A stretch of DNA of 64,000 nt from Casuarina equisetifolia (GCA_028551475.1 CM052359.1:17361583-17425582); one strand, 5' to 3'. Counted from the first letter of the stretch, positions 12,011 through 28,506 are shown. Notes: generated by a model from the sequence alone, not told the origin. Translations and numbers: made by a program.

Positions 12011-15000
12011 TGCAGTGGCTTGAACTATCATGTCTTGTTTCTGTTGTTATGCTTTCAGAATACCGTGTAAAGTTGGTTCATAAGTATCAAACCGTAAGCT
12101 TCATCGTTACATATTTGATCTGTTATGGTTCATATCTTCGTTCTGAAAGGATCAGAAGCTCCTGCAAATTCTAGGCACTCACTCTCGGATGAGTGATAGA
12201 AGCTCCTGCAAATTCTACATTGTGCGGTACAGAACTTAATGAGATTTATGGATACGAATGAGTTTTGGCATTGGAATTGGGTTGTTTGTAAAAATTTAGA
12301 TCATTTGTGTACGTTTCACAAAAACCAAGAGTTTCTTAATTCTTTAACTCGGGTCGAATCTTAGCAAAACCAAATCCAAATCTAAATCTAAATGCTGACT
12401 AATCGTTTGGGGATATACCTTTCGAAGATCATAGTAAGAGTGGAATTATTGAGAAAAATTCGGAAGTTAGTAGAAAATTTGAGAGAGCAAGAAACATTGT
12501 TTTGATTAATGCAACATATGTATGAAATTCAGTAACTCGTTCGTTTGTTTGTCTGCTAAGCCATGCATACATAAAAGTTTACCCCATAGAAATTAAAGAT
12601 TTAAAAGAATCTTATTATCCATAATAGTAGACTATATGGTAGAAGTATAAGGTTTTATTTTTTAAAAGAAATTAATACGATATATTCACTGCATTTAATA
12701 CAATTACTATCATTAGCAGACGCTCCTAGCGGCTCCACCCAATGCAGATGTCTGCCTTCTGCGACACCCTAGTTAGTCCTTTTTACAAGTTGTTTCACCC
12801 ATGATTGGAACTGAGTATGGGGTGAGCTCTAATTTCATTTGTGATAACCCTTAACCATTATGTGAAAAACCCTATAGGTGATGGCTTATTAAGAGATCAT
12901 TTCATTTGAATATCATCATCATTATAAGTCCTATAAGTCCAGGTCTACCACGATCTAGATTCTAATCTTATGACTATAATAATTACATTTACGGGGTGCC
13001 CAAATGCTAGTGTTTTTCATATAAACAACAAATTATCTGCAAATAATAAAAAATCTTGCACAAAAGAGGGCTAGGAAGGAAAAAGAAGATGGGCGTGGCA
13101 AAATGTGTTGTGAAAAAGTGTAGACCTTTGGTTATGTTTGCTGTATCTTCCATCACTCTATTTTCTAATAAGAGGAATGTTATCTTCGTATAAACAAGAA
13201 TTCTGAAACATTATGCCCAAATAATAAAAATTTTCTGTCAAAGAAACCAGTGAGAAGGAAAAAGGATGGGCGTGGCAAGATGCGTTTTGTGTAAAACTGT
13301 TGACCTTTAGTTATGGAAGGTGGCGTGGCAGAATCTGCTCCCTCAAATAATCCACTCATTTATTTTTTCCGCTCCTGTCTGGACCTCTACGTATTATCCA
13401 AAATCTCAGATTCTGAGTAAGTATTTGTGGATGAGATTCTCTAATGGATGACTGGATGTCACGCCACGAACACGAAGACCACTACGCTGCACTGCCGTTT
13501 CTTCTAGCACTAACAATGTGGGCTACGTGCACAACACTGCGGCACATGCACGCGTCTCTCTGTCATCTCTCTCCCCTCGCCTTAGAGCTGTTTAACTGAA
13601 GAGCTTGCGCTCCGACGACTTCTTCAAGTCATTTGCATTTTGCTAAGCAAAGGTTGCTAAATGTCTGTGGAGGCAAAAGTCTTGTATTTTTTAATGGGTA
13701 GGTTGGGGATCGATGAATGATTTCTGGTGGAGGTTGACATAGGGGCATTTGCTGCATATTGCTGGAATTCATATGTAGTATGGATTTTTCTTGCCCAACA
13801 AATAGTGCTTTTTTTTTTTTTGGCTTGGCACAGGTGTATCTTAATTGTGCTTGAAAGAGGGAAAAAAAAGCCTTGCTGGGGCTTCTCGTAGTTCAGTAAC
13901 TACTGTGTTTGCCGTACTTTTTGCTTGGAACTTATGCATTGGCTCCTTGCTTTGGAGTGCTTAGGATTTCGAAGAATGATGGCCTATAATTAAATAGTAC
14001 GATGTTTTTGGAAGTTTTGCTTCTAATTGGTCATTCTTGCTCACCATGTGAAAGACAATGTAAGAAAGCTAGGGAATTTTCGAGGATAATATGGCTCTTC
14101 ATAGTCTGTTTTGGTGTCTGCTTGTTTGACCTGACCTTGTTGTTCTTTGAAGCAAAACGCAAAATGGCATCTCTACTGAGAGTTGGTACTTCTATAACCT
14201 GCCATCTTCTCCCACTTTTACTGTTCTATATCTCATTCGGTGATTGCAAGTAGCCCACCGGAGTTCTGTTTCACTTCGTGAGCAGACTCTAAAAGTTCAT
14301 AAAGCTCATGTCTGAAAGCGCATTAGATCTGCTTATGTACTTGAATCCAGTAGATGACCATACAAATCTGTCTTAATGCACTGGGGTTTCGGTACTGAGT
14401 TCCTTTTTTGATTTTTCTTTTGTATCTGATTGTACTTACTGCATATTGGACATAGAACTTCCAGCCACCCTTGGTTCAAATAATTACAGTTTCATCCCAA
14501 TTGAATATCCTCGTCTGTTACTGGCACTCTGAAAGAATCTGGCTAGTTAGTTACTTCGAAGGAGACCCTTCAATCTCATATGCTAGTGGAAACAATATTG
14601 TCGAGCCATTATTTACTACAAATTCGAGGCATAAGCTGGAGTTTACATGACACGACCGCAGTGTCCAATAATAAATTTTGAGCAGCATTTTTGGTGCATA
14701 CTCCAACTGGCCGAAATGTAATTGAATATAGATTAGAAACAACGATCTCAGAGGCACTCAGCTTCATAAACGTGGAAAAATAGGGACTTCAATTTCTATA
14801 CCATGAAATGTATTGTGCAGGATTCAGTGCTTAAAGGGCATCTTAATACCCACCGTATCGATTGATTGATTTAGATTCCTTATTTCTTCCCTAGTTGGCT
14901 TCTTTATAGAGTTCATAATCTTATTTGGTGACTGTAATTATCAACATGCTGAAAAGCTAGTAAGGTCTTCGTTGATATTTTGGTTGCTGTGATCTTTCTA

Positions 15001-15638
15001 GGTTCCACATAAGAGGGGGTTTTTGTTTAACCATATGTGTCGAGAACATAAAACACAGAAGTCCAATCACGATATGAAAGTAGTACAGTGAAGTGGTGAG
15101 AAGAAGGTAAAGGGATTGGGGAACTTTTGCTGGAAGAGAATCTGTTTGTCATCATGGGTAGGACAATTTCAAGCAGGAAACAGATGGAAGCATCACCAAG
15201 CGTGGTACTCATTGCATGAACTATTTCATTTAATGAGTTAATTCCATGAGTTCAGTTGCCTTGTTGCAGTTTTGTATTTGATTAACAAGTATCTTATCTG
15301 CACCTTCTTTCGTGTAAGTCAAGGAGATCAAGATGTTCAACTCTCTGTAGAAGTTATCTTAGTCGCTTGATCTGCCCTTTGCTTCTGATGAGTGATTGGC
15401 TCCCTCATATCTAAGTTTTATTTGCACTAAAAATTTACAACTACTCAAAATTTGCAATCTTCTTTGCTGGAAAATTTGATTATTGACTCCAGATACATGC
15501 ATCTTCTGTGAGCACATTAGATATCAGAATTGCTGACTGCTTGGAATAGTTAAGTTCTAATATGTCTTCTATTATGTATGTACATTCACATTTAGCATTC
15601 ATTTTCTTAGCATTCTCTCAATCTTTGAAATTATACAG
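12011..15638. other. Long gene-free interval upstream of the PPR gene
   Basis: No convincing coding exon is seen in this 3.6 kb. It probably contains the PPR promoter and one or more 5' leader exons. A CT-rich stretch near 13540-13620 resembles a plant leader. Two imperfect direct copies of a block of about 100 bp lie at 13040-13140 and 13219-13318, offset by about 179 bp. Both carry the GATGGGCGTGGCAA motif. Confidence 0.5.
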
Positions 15639-15674
15639 GAACCATATGATCATAAAGAGGACCAAAGGCAGGTA

Positions 15675-18047
15675 ATGTCAACTTCTGTAGATTCACAAGT
15701 TCAATCTGGCTGCCCTATCTGTTCAGGCAACCAAAGCTGCCAAACAGTTCGTTCAAGAACAAAATTGATGAGTGTTCTGATAGAGAAAAGGAAGCCTCAT
15801 GAAGCACATGGCGTCTTCAACAGTATTACAGAAGAAGGTCACAGGCCAACTCTGATAACATACACAACTCTTGTAGCTACCTTGACCCTGCAAAAGCGTT
15901 TCAAGTCAATACCTCCACTCATAACTAAAGTGGAAGAGAATGGCATGAAGCCCGATTCAATCTTCTTTAATGCCCTGATCAATGCTTGCTCTGAATCTGG
16001 AAAAGTTAAGGAAGCCATGAAAATCTTTCACAGAATGAAGCAGAGTGGATGCAAGCCCACAACCAGCACTTTCAATGCCCTAATTAAAGGGTATGGAATT
16101 GCTGGTAAGCCTGAAGAATCTTTGAAACTGCTAGAACTGATGTCAGAGGAAGGAAACATGAAACCCAATGACAGGACCTATAATATTCTTGTTAGAGCCT
16201 GGTGTAACAAGAAGAACATTACGGAAGCTTGGAATGTGGTATATAAGATGGTGGCATCTGGTGTGCAACCTGATGTTGTCACCTACAACACTCTAGCTAG
16301 GGCCTATGCTCAGAATGGAGAGATGGGTAGGGCCAAAGGGATGATACTGGAGATGCAGAGAAATAAGGTGGGGCCTAATGAGCGTACCTGTGGTATCATT
16401 ATTGATGGATATTGTAAAGAAGGCAATATGACAGAAGCCTTAGAATTTGTGCATAGAATGAAGGATCTTGGTGTACGTCCAAATCTTTTTGTTTTCAACT
16501 CGCTTATCAAGGGATTTCTGGACATTACAGACAGTGACGGAGTCGATGAGGTGAGTTTCCCCCTGTATTGTTATCTCATGCATAATATTGCCTCTCTTTG
16601 TTGGCCAATACACTTTCGCTATATCGTATCCTGGAATTAGGAAAACATTTTCAGTAAACTTCACCTCTACTGAGTTACCCTAGACTTCTTTTATAGGTAT
16701 ATCCGTTGAAAATGAATAGGATCCATGGCTTTGGAGTATATTCTGAAGAGTTTATGCTGTAAATCCAGATGTCATATGGCTTGTAGATGGAAATAAGGAC
16801 TGTGTCTATCGGTTGGAATATCATTTGTAAGTAGTTGATAGGTAGAAGATCAAAGTATGAGGTGATCAAATGTTTGATATGACCAGTCATGATCATACCT
16901 AAAGTCAGCAGGCAACAAAACTATGTTGTGCATACACTTTCTCTGGTTATGAGCTCGCAACAATCTGCATGGCATGGCTTTAAAATTGAAACGTTTGATG
17001 TCCTTGGTAAGTCCTGGGGCTACTACTTTGTTTTTTAAGTTGGTGTGTTCACAAGAAATAAAAAGATTGATGTTTATGTTAGTTAAGGCATTTTAGGCAA
17101 TGGTCTTATTTACTCTAGCTTTTGATGTAAGCTTTTACTTACAGGAAGTTTAAATTGGACAGGTTCTGAAATTGATGGAAGAATTTGGGGTCAAACCAGA
17201 TGTGGTAACATTTAGCACCATAATGGATGCATGGAGCTCAGCCGGGCTCATGGACAAATGTCAGACGATCTTCAATGACATGGTGAAGGCTGGCATAGAA
17301 CCTGACATCCATGCATTTTGCATTCTTGCAAAAGGCTTTGTACGCGCTGGAGAGCCTGGGAAGGCAGAATCAATCCTGACTTCCATGGTAAAATCTGGTG
17401 TGCACCCAAATGTGGTGATCTTCACTACCATTATCAGTGGGTGGTGCAATGCTGGTAAAATGGAGCGTGCTTTAAGAGTTTATGAGAAAATGTGTCAAAT
17501 GGACATCAACCCTAACTTGAAGACTTATGAAACCTTAATATGGGGATTCGGGGAAGTGAAACAGCCATGGAAAGCGGAGGAATTCCTGCAAATCATGGAA
17601 GAGAATGGTGTCACTCCTAAAAAGACCACTATCCAGCTTGTTGCTGAGGCTTGGCGTGCCATTGGTTTAATAAACGATGCCATGAGAATCATGGGTTACT
17701 CAGAAAAAGAATGCGGAGTTGCACAAACTTCTAGGAAGGGTGAGATACCAGAAGAGAATCTGCGGAATCACAAGAAACAAAATGTTAGCGCTGCTTATTC
17801 TAATCTTTTGCAGATTCCTGGAGTAGTTCCAACCAATCAAAATGGATTAACTATGGCTAACATAAGAGGCAGGCTGGTGCTAAAAGGATCTGGGATTCTG
17901 CCGAATGCTTCCATTCCAATGGTTCTTGCCCGTTCATGTGCATTTGGGCTGAAACCAATGAGTACATATAGGAAGCAGTTGCTGAGTAAGGTTGGGGTAT
18001 GTGGGCAACTTGTAAGTACAGCTCGGGCAGTGTTCATAAACTCATGA
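15675..18047 (+). CDS. P-class pentatricopeptide repeat protein
   Basis: Two exons, 15675-16550 and 17163-18047, joined at a GAG|gtgagt donor and a ggacag acceptor, give 586 residues. The protein is nearly all tandem 35-residue PPR units, for example [20 protein letters not shown] and [21 protein letters not shown] non-repeat C-terminal tail of about 120 residues follows. PPR proteins bind organellar RNA, each repeat contacting roughly one base, and act in processing, stability or editing; P-class members lack E/DYW editing domains, as here. It resembles the Arabidopsis At5g25630/At5g21222 type from memory. The N-terminus has no obvious transit peptide. The frame stays open upstream to a splice acceptor at 15638, so an upstream coding exon is possible and this start is provisional. 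Confidence 0.87.
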
Positions 18048-18797
18048 ACCACCGCGCCATGTGACTAGATTCTACGAGCTCGAGCAGTGTTCAGGGACCT
18101 ATGGCATATACTATATTTACGTTCATTTCTTGGGAATGTATTGCTAACATTAAATGTATTTAAACAGCGATACTTCAATTTTTTTCATCGACAAAAGAAA
18201 GATGTGTTACAGTGAAAAACAGAAACTCATGTGATGAGCACGAAGTTTTCCTTCTCTGCGATAAGGGAAGAGTTCATCCTAACTTTCATGACCACTTATG
18301 TTTATTAAAAATTTTCAAATTCTTACAATTGGATCGATCACGGGTTTAAACCCCTTTGTAATTGTCACAAAGACGAAGTTGCGGAATTTATGAGTAGTAT
18401 TTCAATAAAAGGCTTTGCATGTTAGGAATTTGCTAGTATAATCCCTTAACAAGGGATCAAAGCACACATTCGAATATACTAACACGAGATTTTAAAGATG
18501 TTTGGACTGATAATGTCTTACTCCCTTGTCTATGTAATAATATTTAGCTACTACAACTATAGTATTTTAACATAGAAAGATTGAAAAACTCTTACAACCT
18601 TAGCTTTATAATACTCTACAAATAACCCAACACTAAGTTATTAGTATTATCGCTTTGACTTTCCTATATCTCCCTAAGGACTACTTAAAATCCTTTTATA
18701 TGCCTTCTAACTCTCACAAGTTGGTTGTTTAACTAATGAGAGATAAACAAATTTTCTTTTCTAATCCTTGTGGGACATAGACTCTTTCCTTCTCAAT
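18048..18797. other. Gene-free AT-rich flank between the PPR gene and a copia element
   Basis: This contains the PPR 3' untranslated region and then AT-rich sequence. No reading frame or RNA gene is supported. It ends at the outer edge of the copia LTR that starts at 18798. Confidence 0.5.
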
Positions 18798-19005
18798 TGT
18801 AAGAAAATGAGAATGTGGAGAGAAAGCCTTCGAGTGAGCAAAATGAATTCTATATTATTATATATTTTTTCTACAAGGTTTGGTCTATATTTATAGACTA
18901 CAAAATTGTTCTAATCATGGAAGGGAAAATATGCATAATAAATACAATCATTTTGCCTAATTATTAGATTCAATAAATTAACAAAGTTGGTGAATCCTTG
19001 ACACA
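18798..19005 (-). repeat. Copia LTR, 3' copy in element orientation
   Basis: This pairs with 21385-21597 and shows scattered substitutions and small indels. The polypurine tract abuts its inner side, which marks it as the 3' LTR. Confidence 0.85.
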
Positions 19006-21384
19006 TTAATATTCCCCCTCAAACTAGAGATTTGAATAAATTGAATACTTTTAAGCATGGAGAGAAGGTGCCAATATTACTTACTATAGAGTGCTTTTGC
19101 TAATACATTGACATTTGTTTTTTGGTAGAAACATGTCATGTTGCAATGATTCTTTGTTGAAGTTTTTCTTTTACATGGTGACATTTGACTTCAATGGAGT
19201 TTGTAGGGATTTTCTCTACAACTTCATTGTCATAGTGTAGTAATGTTGGGGATTTCATGTGAGAATCAAAATTTTTAAGTAGCTCAATTATCCAAATTAT
19301 CTCACAAGTAGTGACCTATATAGCTTGGTACTCTACTCCTACTAATGAGAGTGAAACAATTGGTGGTTTTTTAGATTGCCATTATATCAAGGAATTATCA
19401 AGCATAATGCAAAATCCTATGGCGGATCTTCTTGTCATGGGACATGTGTTGTAATCAGAATTACAATACACTTACAATTCAAATTGTGAGGAAGATGGAA
19501 ACATAAGACCAAGTTTTAAACAACTTTTGAAAGAATAGTTTTTAAGATATTTGATCACCTTTAGTGTTGCATCCATATGGGATTGTTTCTAATTATACAT
19601 GAATTAACTAAGAAGTTGAATTGAAAATATGATATTGAGCCTTATAAGGGTCAAGTAAATCAATCGTTTAACTAATCTTTGATAGACTAATGAATTTGTA
19701 AGAGGTGGATCATCTAGTTTTTCTTATGAGGCAGTGTCATATTCAATGCTTGTAAACTTCTTATTCTATTCCATAGGAATTAACAATTGCTTGAAACTAG
19801 CTAAATCTACTTTAGAAATTAGTTCTAGGGTGTACTTTTGTTGACTCAAGGAAATTTCTTCTAAAGAATGAGCAATCTCAAGGATTAAGAAAAACTTGGA
19901 CTAACCAAGATCCTTTATGAAAAAAGTGGCATGTGAATATTGGTTGAGGTTTAAATGACATCATGATTGTTTCTTATAATCAAGATGTCGTCAACATAAA
20001 TAAGTAGAACCACAAAAGAATTACTTTTCTTCTTTGCGAATAAGGAATAATCATGATAGAATTAGATGAAACCATGTGCAATCAATGCTCTAGTGAACTT
20101 TGCATTTCATTGATAGGATGCTTACTTCAACCTATAAAGGGATCTACACAATCGACTAACTAGAGGCTCCCATTAAATGTAAAATTTGAGGGGAAGCTTC
20201 ATATAAACCTTATTGGAAAAATCATCATGTAGGAATGTATTCTGAACATCTATCTAATAAAGGGGCCAATGATGAACTGCAATAATAGTAATAATGAGGT
20301 AGACAATGACATGCTTCGCAATAGAAGAAAAAGTATATTGATAATCAATAGTCTCATGCTGATTGAATCTCTTTGTAACTAGCTAGGCCTTGTACCACTC
20401 TATGGAACCATCAACACAATACTTCACCTTATAGACCCATTTGCATATGACAAGACAATGACCAATATCCCAAGTCTAATTTGCCTCAAGGGTAATAAGT
20501 TCAACATTTATGGCAGTAATCTAATTAGGTTATGGACAGCTTCTTGGTAGGTAGAGGGTTTAAGAATGGCATAAATGGAAGCAATGAAGTACTAATAAGG
20601 GGGATGGCACTAGTGGAACGAAATGTAAATAGATACGGGATAAAAAGAAGTGCAAGATGAGTTAAGGATGGTAGGACATATATAATTGAAACTCCAAATG
20701 GGAGGTCAAGTAAGGCAAGTGGAATGGCATAATGAGAGATCTACAAGAACATTTATGGTGGAGCTAAGAGCTATAAGGAGAGGGGGATGCATGGTGATAA
20801 AAGGAGTAGGGAGAGAGGAGGCATATAGGAAAGCTAGAGCAAGATTAGATGGGGTGATGTCTTGGGCAAGAAGATTTGGAAGATCAATTGGTAGTGACAA
20901 ATGAAGTATAAGAATTAGGATATGATACTATTGAAGAAAATGGGGCCACCTAGTTGTTAGAAGACATAAGAGATTGAGGACAAAAAAAGGAAAATGGTCT
21001 TTTGAAAAATGAAATCCTAACTAACAAAAGATTTATAAGATTGGGGTCATACAAGTGTAACCTTTTTGAGAAGGTGAGCAACTTATAAAAATGCAAGGAA
21101 GCATAAGTGTAACCTTTTTGTGAAAAAAAAAAAGGAAAAGGATAAATGTGGAAATGCAATGGTTTTATGTTGAAGGGTGGGGGGTAAAATACAGAATTGG
21201 GAGTGTTAACAAGTGGTTTGATTCTTGCTTTAGGACGAAAGGGGTAAATCAAGGAATTGAGAAAAAAAGGAAAAAAAAAAAAAAAAGAAAGCAATAAAAC
21301 TCGTGAAAACTCAAAATTGATGGCTTAGGAACAAGGATACAAGAGCAAAATTGAGGTTTTAAGGAAGGAAAGGCTTGGGTACCA

Positions 21385-21597
21385 TGTAAGAAAATGAGAA
21401 TGAATATGGAGGGAAAGTCTTAAAGTGAGTAGAATGGATCCTATTTTGCTATATATTTTTTTGTACAATGTTTGGTTTATATTTATAGACTACGAAATTG
21501 TTCTAATCATGAAACAAAAGGTATGTACAATAAATACAATGATTTTGCCTAATTATTAGACTTAATAAGGTAACAAAGTTGGTGAATCCTTGACACA
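21385..21597 (-). repeat. Copia LTR, 5' copy in element orientation
   Basis: The minus-strand LTR end CTTACA is immediately followed by the tRNA-Met-like primer binding site. That identifies this as the 5' LTR. Confidence 0.85.
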
Positions 21598-22430
21598 TAA
21601 ACTCCAATCCATGCAGGACATAAGCTTTTAAATCATATAGAACTCTTTTGAGAATTCAAGTTGCATCCAACACTACATGTGAACTATGAACCATAGTAAA
21701 ATTTAATGCACTTAAAATAAGGTTTTTGATATTATGTTGAAAAAAATTATTTTCTCTTTAAAGCCGGCTTATCAAAAAGTAGAGAGCCTATTTATTTATA
21801 AAATATTACACAATTTATAAACAATGGAAGACATTTTAATAATATGGTACTCAAAGTTCACAAATGTATTGGTAAGTAGTTTTTCTATATTTAAGTGTTT
21901 TCATTTTAGCCTTTACTTCATCAAAAGTTGAATAACTTTCTAAACTTTTAACCTCTAAACTTTCTAAATGAACTGGATTCGTTTAGTTAAAGTTTTCTCA
22001 TAAAAATAAATAATATTAAAACTCTCTTTCTTCTCTTAAACTTACTTTATTACATTTTAGAACTCTAATGACTATTCTAATTGGCACTGATTCCCAATTG
22101 AGATTTAGCTTATATCCTTAGATTACTATGCACAAGGCTAAAAATTTTCGAATTTTCTATGGTACTCAAGTCTTATTCCATGGTTGATTATTCTGAAAGT
22201 TACATAAATAGTCTGCTTTAATAATTACGGGTGGCGCCTTAACAATTATTTTTCTCAACGAAAGTACCAGGTGTATCAAACCAATTTGGTGCGTCTGTGT
22301 ATTTCGTCTTAAAAAATATTAAAGTCACCCCAAAGAATATAGCAACGACTGCTATGCCGATCCCATATAAACTGGGTCGCCATTATCCAAGCACTCAGGA
22401 GGCAAAACTGGTATTGCTTGACGGGAAGAG
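21598..22430. other. Intergenic region upstream of PLSP1
   Basis: AT-rich, with no supported gene. The last 200 bases should include the PLSP1 promoter and leader. Confidence 0.45.
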
Positions 22431-25266
<2,836 letters not shown>

Positions 25267-25789
25267 AACGCTAGCCTGACGATCTCGAAACATTGGGAGG
25301 AAGGTCTTTGGTTGGATCATGACTTTTGTGATTATCCATTTATTCCTTCGTTTATATCTCCTCTAGCTGTGCATCACCTCATTCTTTTCCTTCCAATTTC
25401 CTTCAATGTATGTTGTTCAAAACGGAGCTTAATATTTGTATTATGATGGGCTTTTTTCTTTTGGGGAAAGCCCCAAGCCATGATCTTAATGATGTAAAGT
25501 TGCATAAATATTGTATACTTTTAACTTCAAAGGTGATTAATGCAAACTAATTTGTTCATATGCTGCCTCCGTGAAAAGATTACAATAAGAACCTGGAGGA
25601 TTAGGAGTATGAAGTTTATTTGTTTCAATGTTTTTTCTTCTCCTTGAGAATCTTTTCAACTCCTAATCGAAGGTCGTGGTCTCTGTAAACTTCTATGCGG
25701 CAACCACTATGGCGAGGTGGATGACTGAAACATCACCGTTGTTGTGCACAAGAAGTTTCAAGCAAACCTCCTCTTAATCATTTGTACGT

Positions 25790-26830
25790 GAATCTTCTTT
25801 CCATTTGGTGGGTTTCTTCTTACGGGGGATCAATAACTAAAGAATATGAGAGATAAGCCGGGCTTTGACCTCACTAGTTTTACCATCTCATTCTTGCTGA
25901 CTGGACTGCAAAGGCCAGTCCCATTGGAACTTTTGCTTTGTTATCTGAAACAGCTAAGCTCGCCCCGGCTCTATACAGAGGAACCGCACTTCCTTGAATG
26001 CTCACAGACACGGTTCGTGGCTCTTTCTTGGTTGATAGCATTTCTTCAACTGTAAAACGCACGTGCAAATCTGAAAAGAATAGCTCAAAATATGTATCTA
26101 GTCAAAAAAATGGTAGCTGTCTCATATTGTTCATATTTTATCTTGATATATTCTTTATGTATTTATGTGTCTCCTTTTAATAGCCAGTTCTATAAAAAGC
26201 AGTTTGGACAATTTTTAACATTTTATGAGAGTCCAAATTTAAGTACGACATCTCATTATAAATTAGGTCTTCGTAATTTTATCTCATTATCATATTATAT
26301 ACCACTCATAGACTAGCCCACACCATAGACGAAAAGGCATGTTAAAAACAATGTTTGTCATATGCTTTTTATGTTTAGGTGTCTTCATTGCTTAACAAAC
26401 TGATTTTAATGGAGGATATTAGATCATCTCTACAAATGCAGTCCTAAGTATTTTTAAACTAGCACATTAAACCTCTTTGTAACTTCCCTTTAAGTCTGGT
26501 AAGTTTTCCTGCAAACCTTTCTAGCAACATTATCCTATTTACTACTAGTTTCCTGTCCCATTCTATTGCAGTCATTGATCCTCTGGCAGAATTCTATTTT
26601 ATCATATTGTGTTGTTTCTATCCACTCTATTTCTGGAATTCAACAGTGATGGTCAACATTAGAACTCTTACCTGGCCGTTGCTACAGAAATCTCTGAATA
26701 TGTAAGATTGGCAGGCGTAGAGCTGACATGAATGCTGAAAAATGTAACTGGATTATAAACGGTTATCTTCATTGAAGATTCATTGTCAGCATCTTGGTGG
26801 TGACTTCCATGGAGTCTAATCCTCCCCCAA
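25790..26830 (-). pseudogene. LEA_2-domain (NHL/late embryogenesis abundant group 2) pseudogene
   Basis: On the minus strand the upstream exon remnant (to 26672) reads MKITVYNPVTFFSIHVSSTP and ends at a gtaaga donor. The downstream exon starts at 26049 after ttttacag and continues with QPRKSH, then RTVSVSIQGSAVPLYRAG. These are recognisable LEA_2-fold strands. The frame is broken several times: just before MKIT, at the splice junction (one base short), after KSH (one base missing before RTV) and after FAVQS, where the frame shifts to reach EMVKLVRSK. The N-terminal membrane exon was not found. Its place next to PLSP1 matches a LEA_2 gene next to PLSP1 in Arabidopsis (At3g24600, from memory), so I infer a decayed syntenic gene. 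Confidence 0.75.
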
Positions 26831-27029
26831 ACTAGAAATGATGCACCGTCAAGCTATGGCACAACAAGAATCTCCATGAGAGGTTAAAAATTACTACTAT
26901 AGCTGATTCTAGACTTACTAACTTTGTACTAATCTAAGAAAAATTTTCCTTTCTAGTCCAATAAATTCCCTAGGAAATAAGTTGTTCCATCAATTCTCAG
27001 ATCAAGATAACTGATACAAAATGATGCTA
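26831..27029. other. Gene-free flank
   Basis: I see nothing supportable here. Any N-terminal exon of the LEA_2 pseudogene would be expected in or beyond this stretch but is not visible. Confidence 0.3.
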
Positions 27030-27264
27030 TTGTGTATTGACTTAGACTGATCGTTGTGTATAGCACCTTAAGGATTGCTGGTCCATCTCTTAGTCCAGGT
27101 CATCCTATTGTCCATTGTGTGTTTGATAAGATTGGTTGTAACCTATGTGTGCCTCGAGTTGTTCTTATTTTTCTTCATTATGTAAAACCATGAATAATTG
27201 ACATGAGAATCAATGCAATTTCAAAATTCAACAATTACTTGCGTTTGTTCATGGTATCTATAGC
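27030..27264 (+). mobile_element. Possible copia LTR remnant ending at a primer-binding-like site
   Basis: The segment ends with TGGTATCTATAGC at 27252-27264, which resembles the initiator-methionine primer site common in copia elements. The sequence before it looks like an LTR tail. The left edge is uncertain and no partner LTR was found. Confidence 0.3.
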
Positions 27265-27984
27265 TAAATTCGTTTCTACTTTTTGATAATTTTTTTGCAA
27301 TTGATAGTGCAATCTGTTTTTCCTTTTGCTAAAGGTCCTTCCGCAGTTGAAAAAGTGTTTGTTTTGGCTCATCCATTTCGTCCCTGATTCGTCATTCTGA
27401 TGTATCCTTAGCCGGCAAAGACTTGTTCCCAATATTTTTTTCTTGATGGCCTGACGTTCCAGTTCTATTTTACCCTCTCAGGAAGTTGTGTTTTCAATTA
27501 CGACATTTCGTCGAGCACCTTCACTCTGCTGCAAGTTGCACAAAGCTGAGGAACATAGGTAACAGTAATAGTGCGACAGCGTGTGTCGAGGACAGAGGTG
27601 CAGAGGCCGTTATGGACCTCAAGACCACAGAGGAGGAGATCTTCCCTTGGTTCAACCCTACAATACACTTTATTTACACTCCAATGACCAAACTGGTGTA
27701 ATATAGCTCCAGTAAAACTACTTGGGGCCAAAAGTTTTGCTGGTTGGAGTAAGGATATAAAGATGGCCTTGCTGGGAAAGGCTAAGTTCAGAATAATGGA
27801 CAGGCCAACGGCATAGCCAAAACAAGAATTACCCTATTTTGAACACTGAGAATGTTGTAATGAAACGATGCTCTCTTGGTTACTCACCTCTCTGTAGCAA
27901 GAAATCAACTGACTTAGCATATGTAAGCCAAGTTTGGATTCACATTCAAGAGAAATTTTAAAGGGTCGCAAGTAACAGGAAACA

Positions 27985-28506
27985 TGTTATGGGCTAGTGC
28001 CACGTAGGTGCCATAGGGAGCTGAGGGTTCTTGTTCGGAAGGGCGGCTTTGGCTGTGGGGGGTTCCTTAATGACAAAATCGGTTACACCGAGCAACCTTA
28101 AGGACTGACAAACTAGACTAAAATAGGGGAGTGACGAAACAGGCATACCCTCTTTGTGAATTCCAGTTCTACAGCAGCGTGGTATTATGGACAATGTACC
28201 TACCGGCAATTGAGGATATTCTATCGTTAGGGGAGGTAGAATATTTGCTTAGTGAGCGTTTAAATAAGGGTAGAAGTTTGAGAACGGGCATGCTAGAATT
28301 ATCAAACTATTTTGTAACCCAAGGGCTTCCCCTCAACTCAGTAAAAGCCACCGTTCCCGAAATTTGCCACTCTTATCATGCTTTCTTAGTTTCTTCGCTA
28401 CCCATCAGTATAGGTTACAGTAAGAAGAAATCGCAAAACAACCCGTGGGAGGATTTCACATTGCAAAGGCCAATTACGTGTTCTATGACTCAATAGAATT
28501 GTAACA
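27985..28506 (+). repeat. Gypsy 5' LTR
   Basis: About 522 bp, ending in TTGTAACA just before the primer site. It aligns by eye with 33279-33708 along its length. Confidence 0.85.

Larger units (their letters stand above)
18798..21597 (-). mobile_element. Internally deleted Ty1/copia retrotransposon with both LTRs
   Basis: Two direct LTRs of about 210 bp (18798-19005 and 21385-21597) share long stretches, such as the block ending in CCTTGACACA. On the minus strand they begin TGTGTCAAGG and end CTTACA. Directly inside the right LTR, at 21384-21372 on the minus strand, TGGTACCCAAGCC matches the initiator-methionine tRNA primer site at 10 of 13 positions. A purine run (GAGGGGGAA on the minus strand) lies inside the left LTR. 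This makes the element minus-oriented. The reverse-transcriptase motif YVDD is intact at 19999-19988 within LLIYVDDILII, but the interior is only about 2.4 kb and full of stops. Capsid, integrase and most of pol are therefore missing or ruined. I found no clean target-site duplication. Confidence 0.85.

Noticed and set aside
12720-12780. GC-rich block that at first looked like a tRNA or other structured RNA gene
   Set aside because: No A/B box pair and no cloverleaf could be drawn.
20950-21294. 114-codon minus-strand frame rich in Phe and Lys
   Set aside because: It is A/T-run translation inside the deleted copia element.
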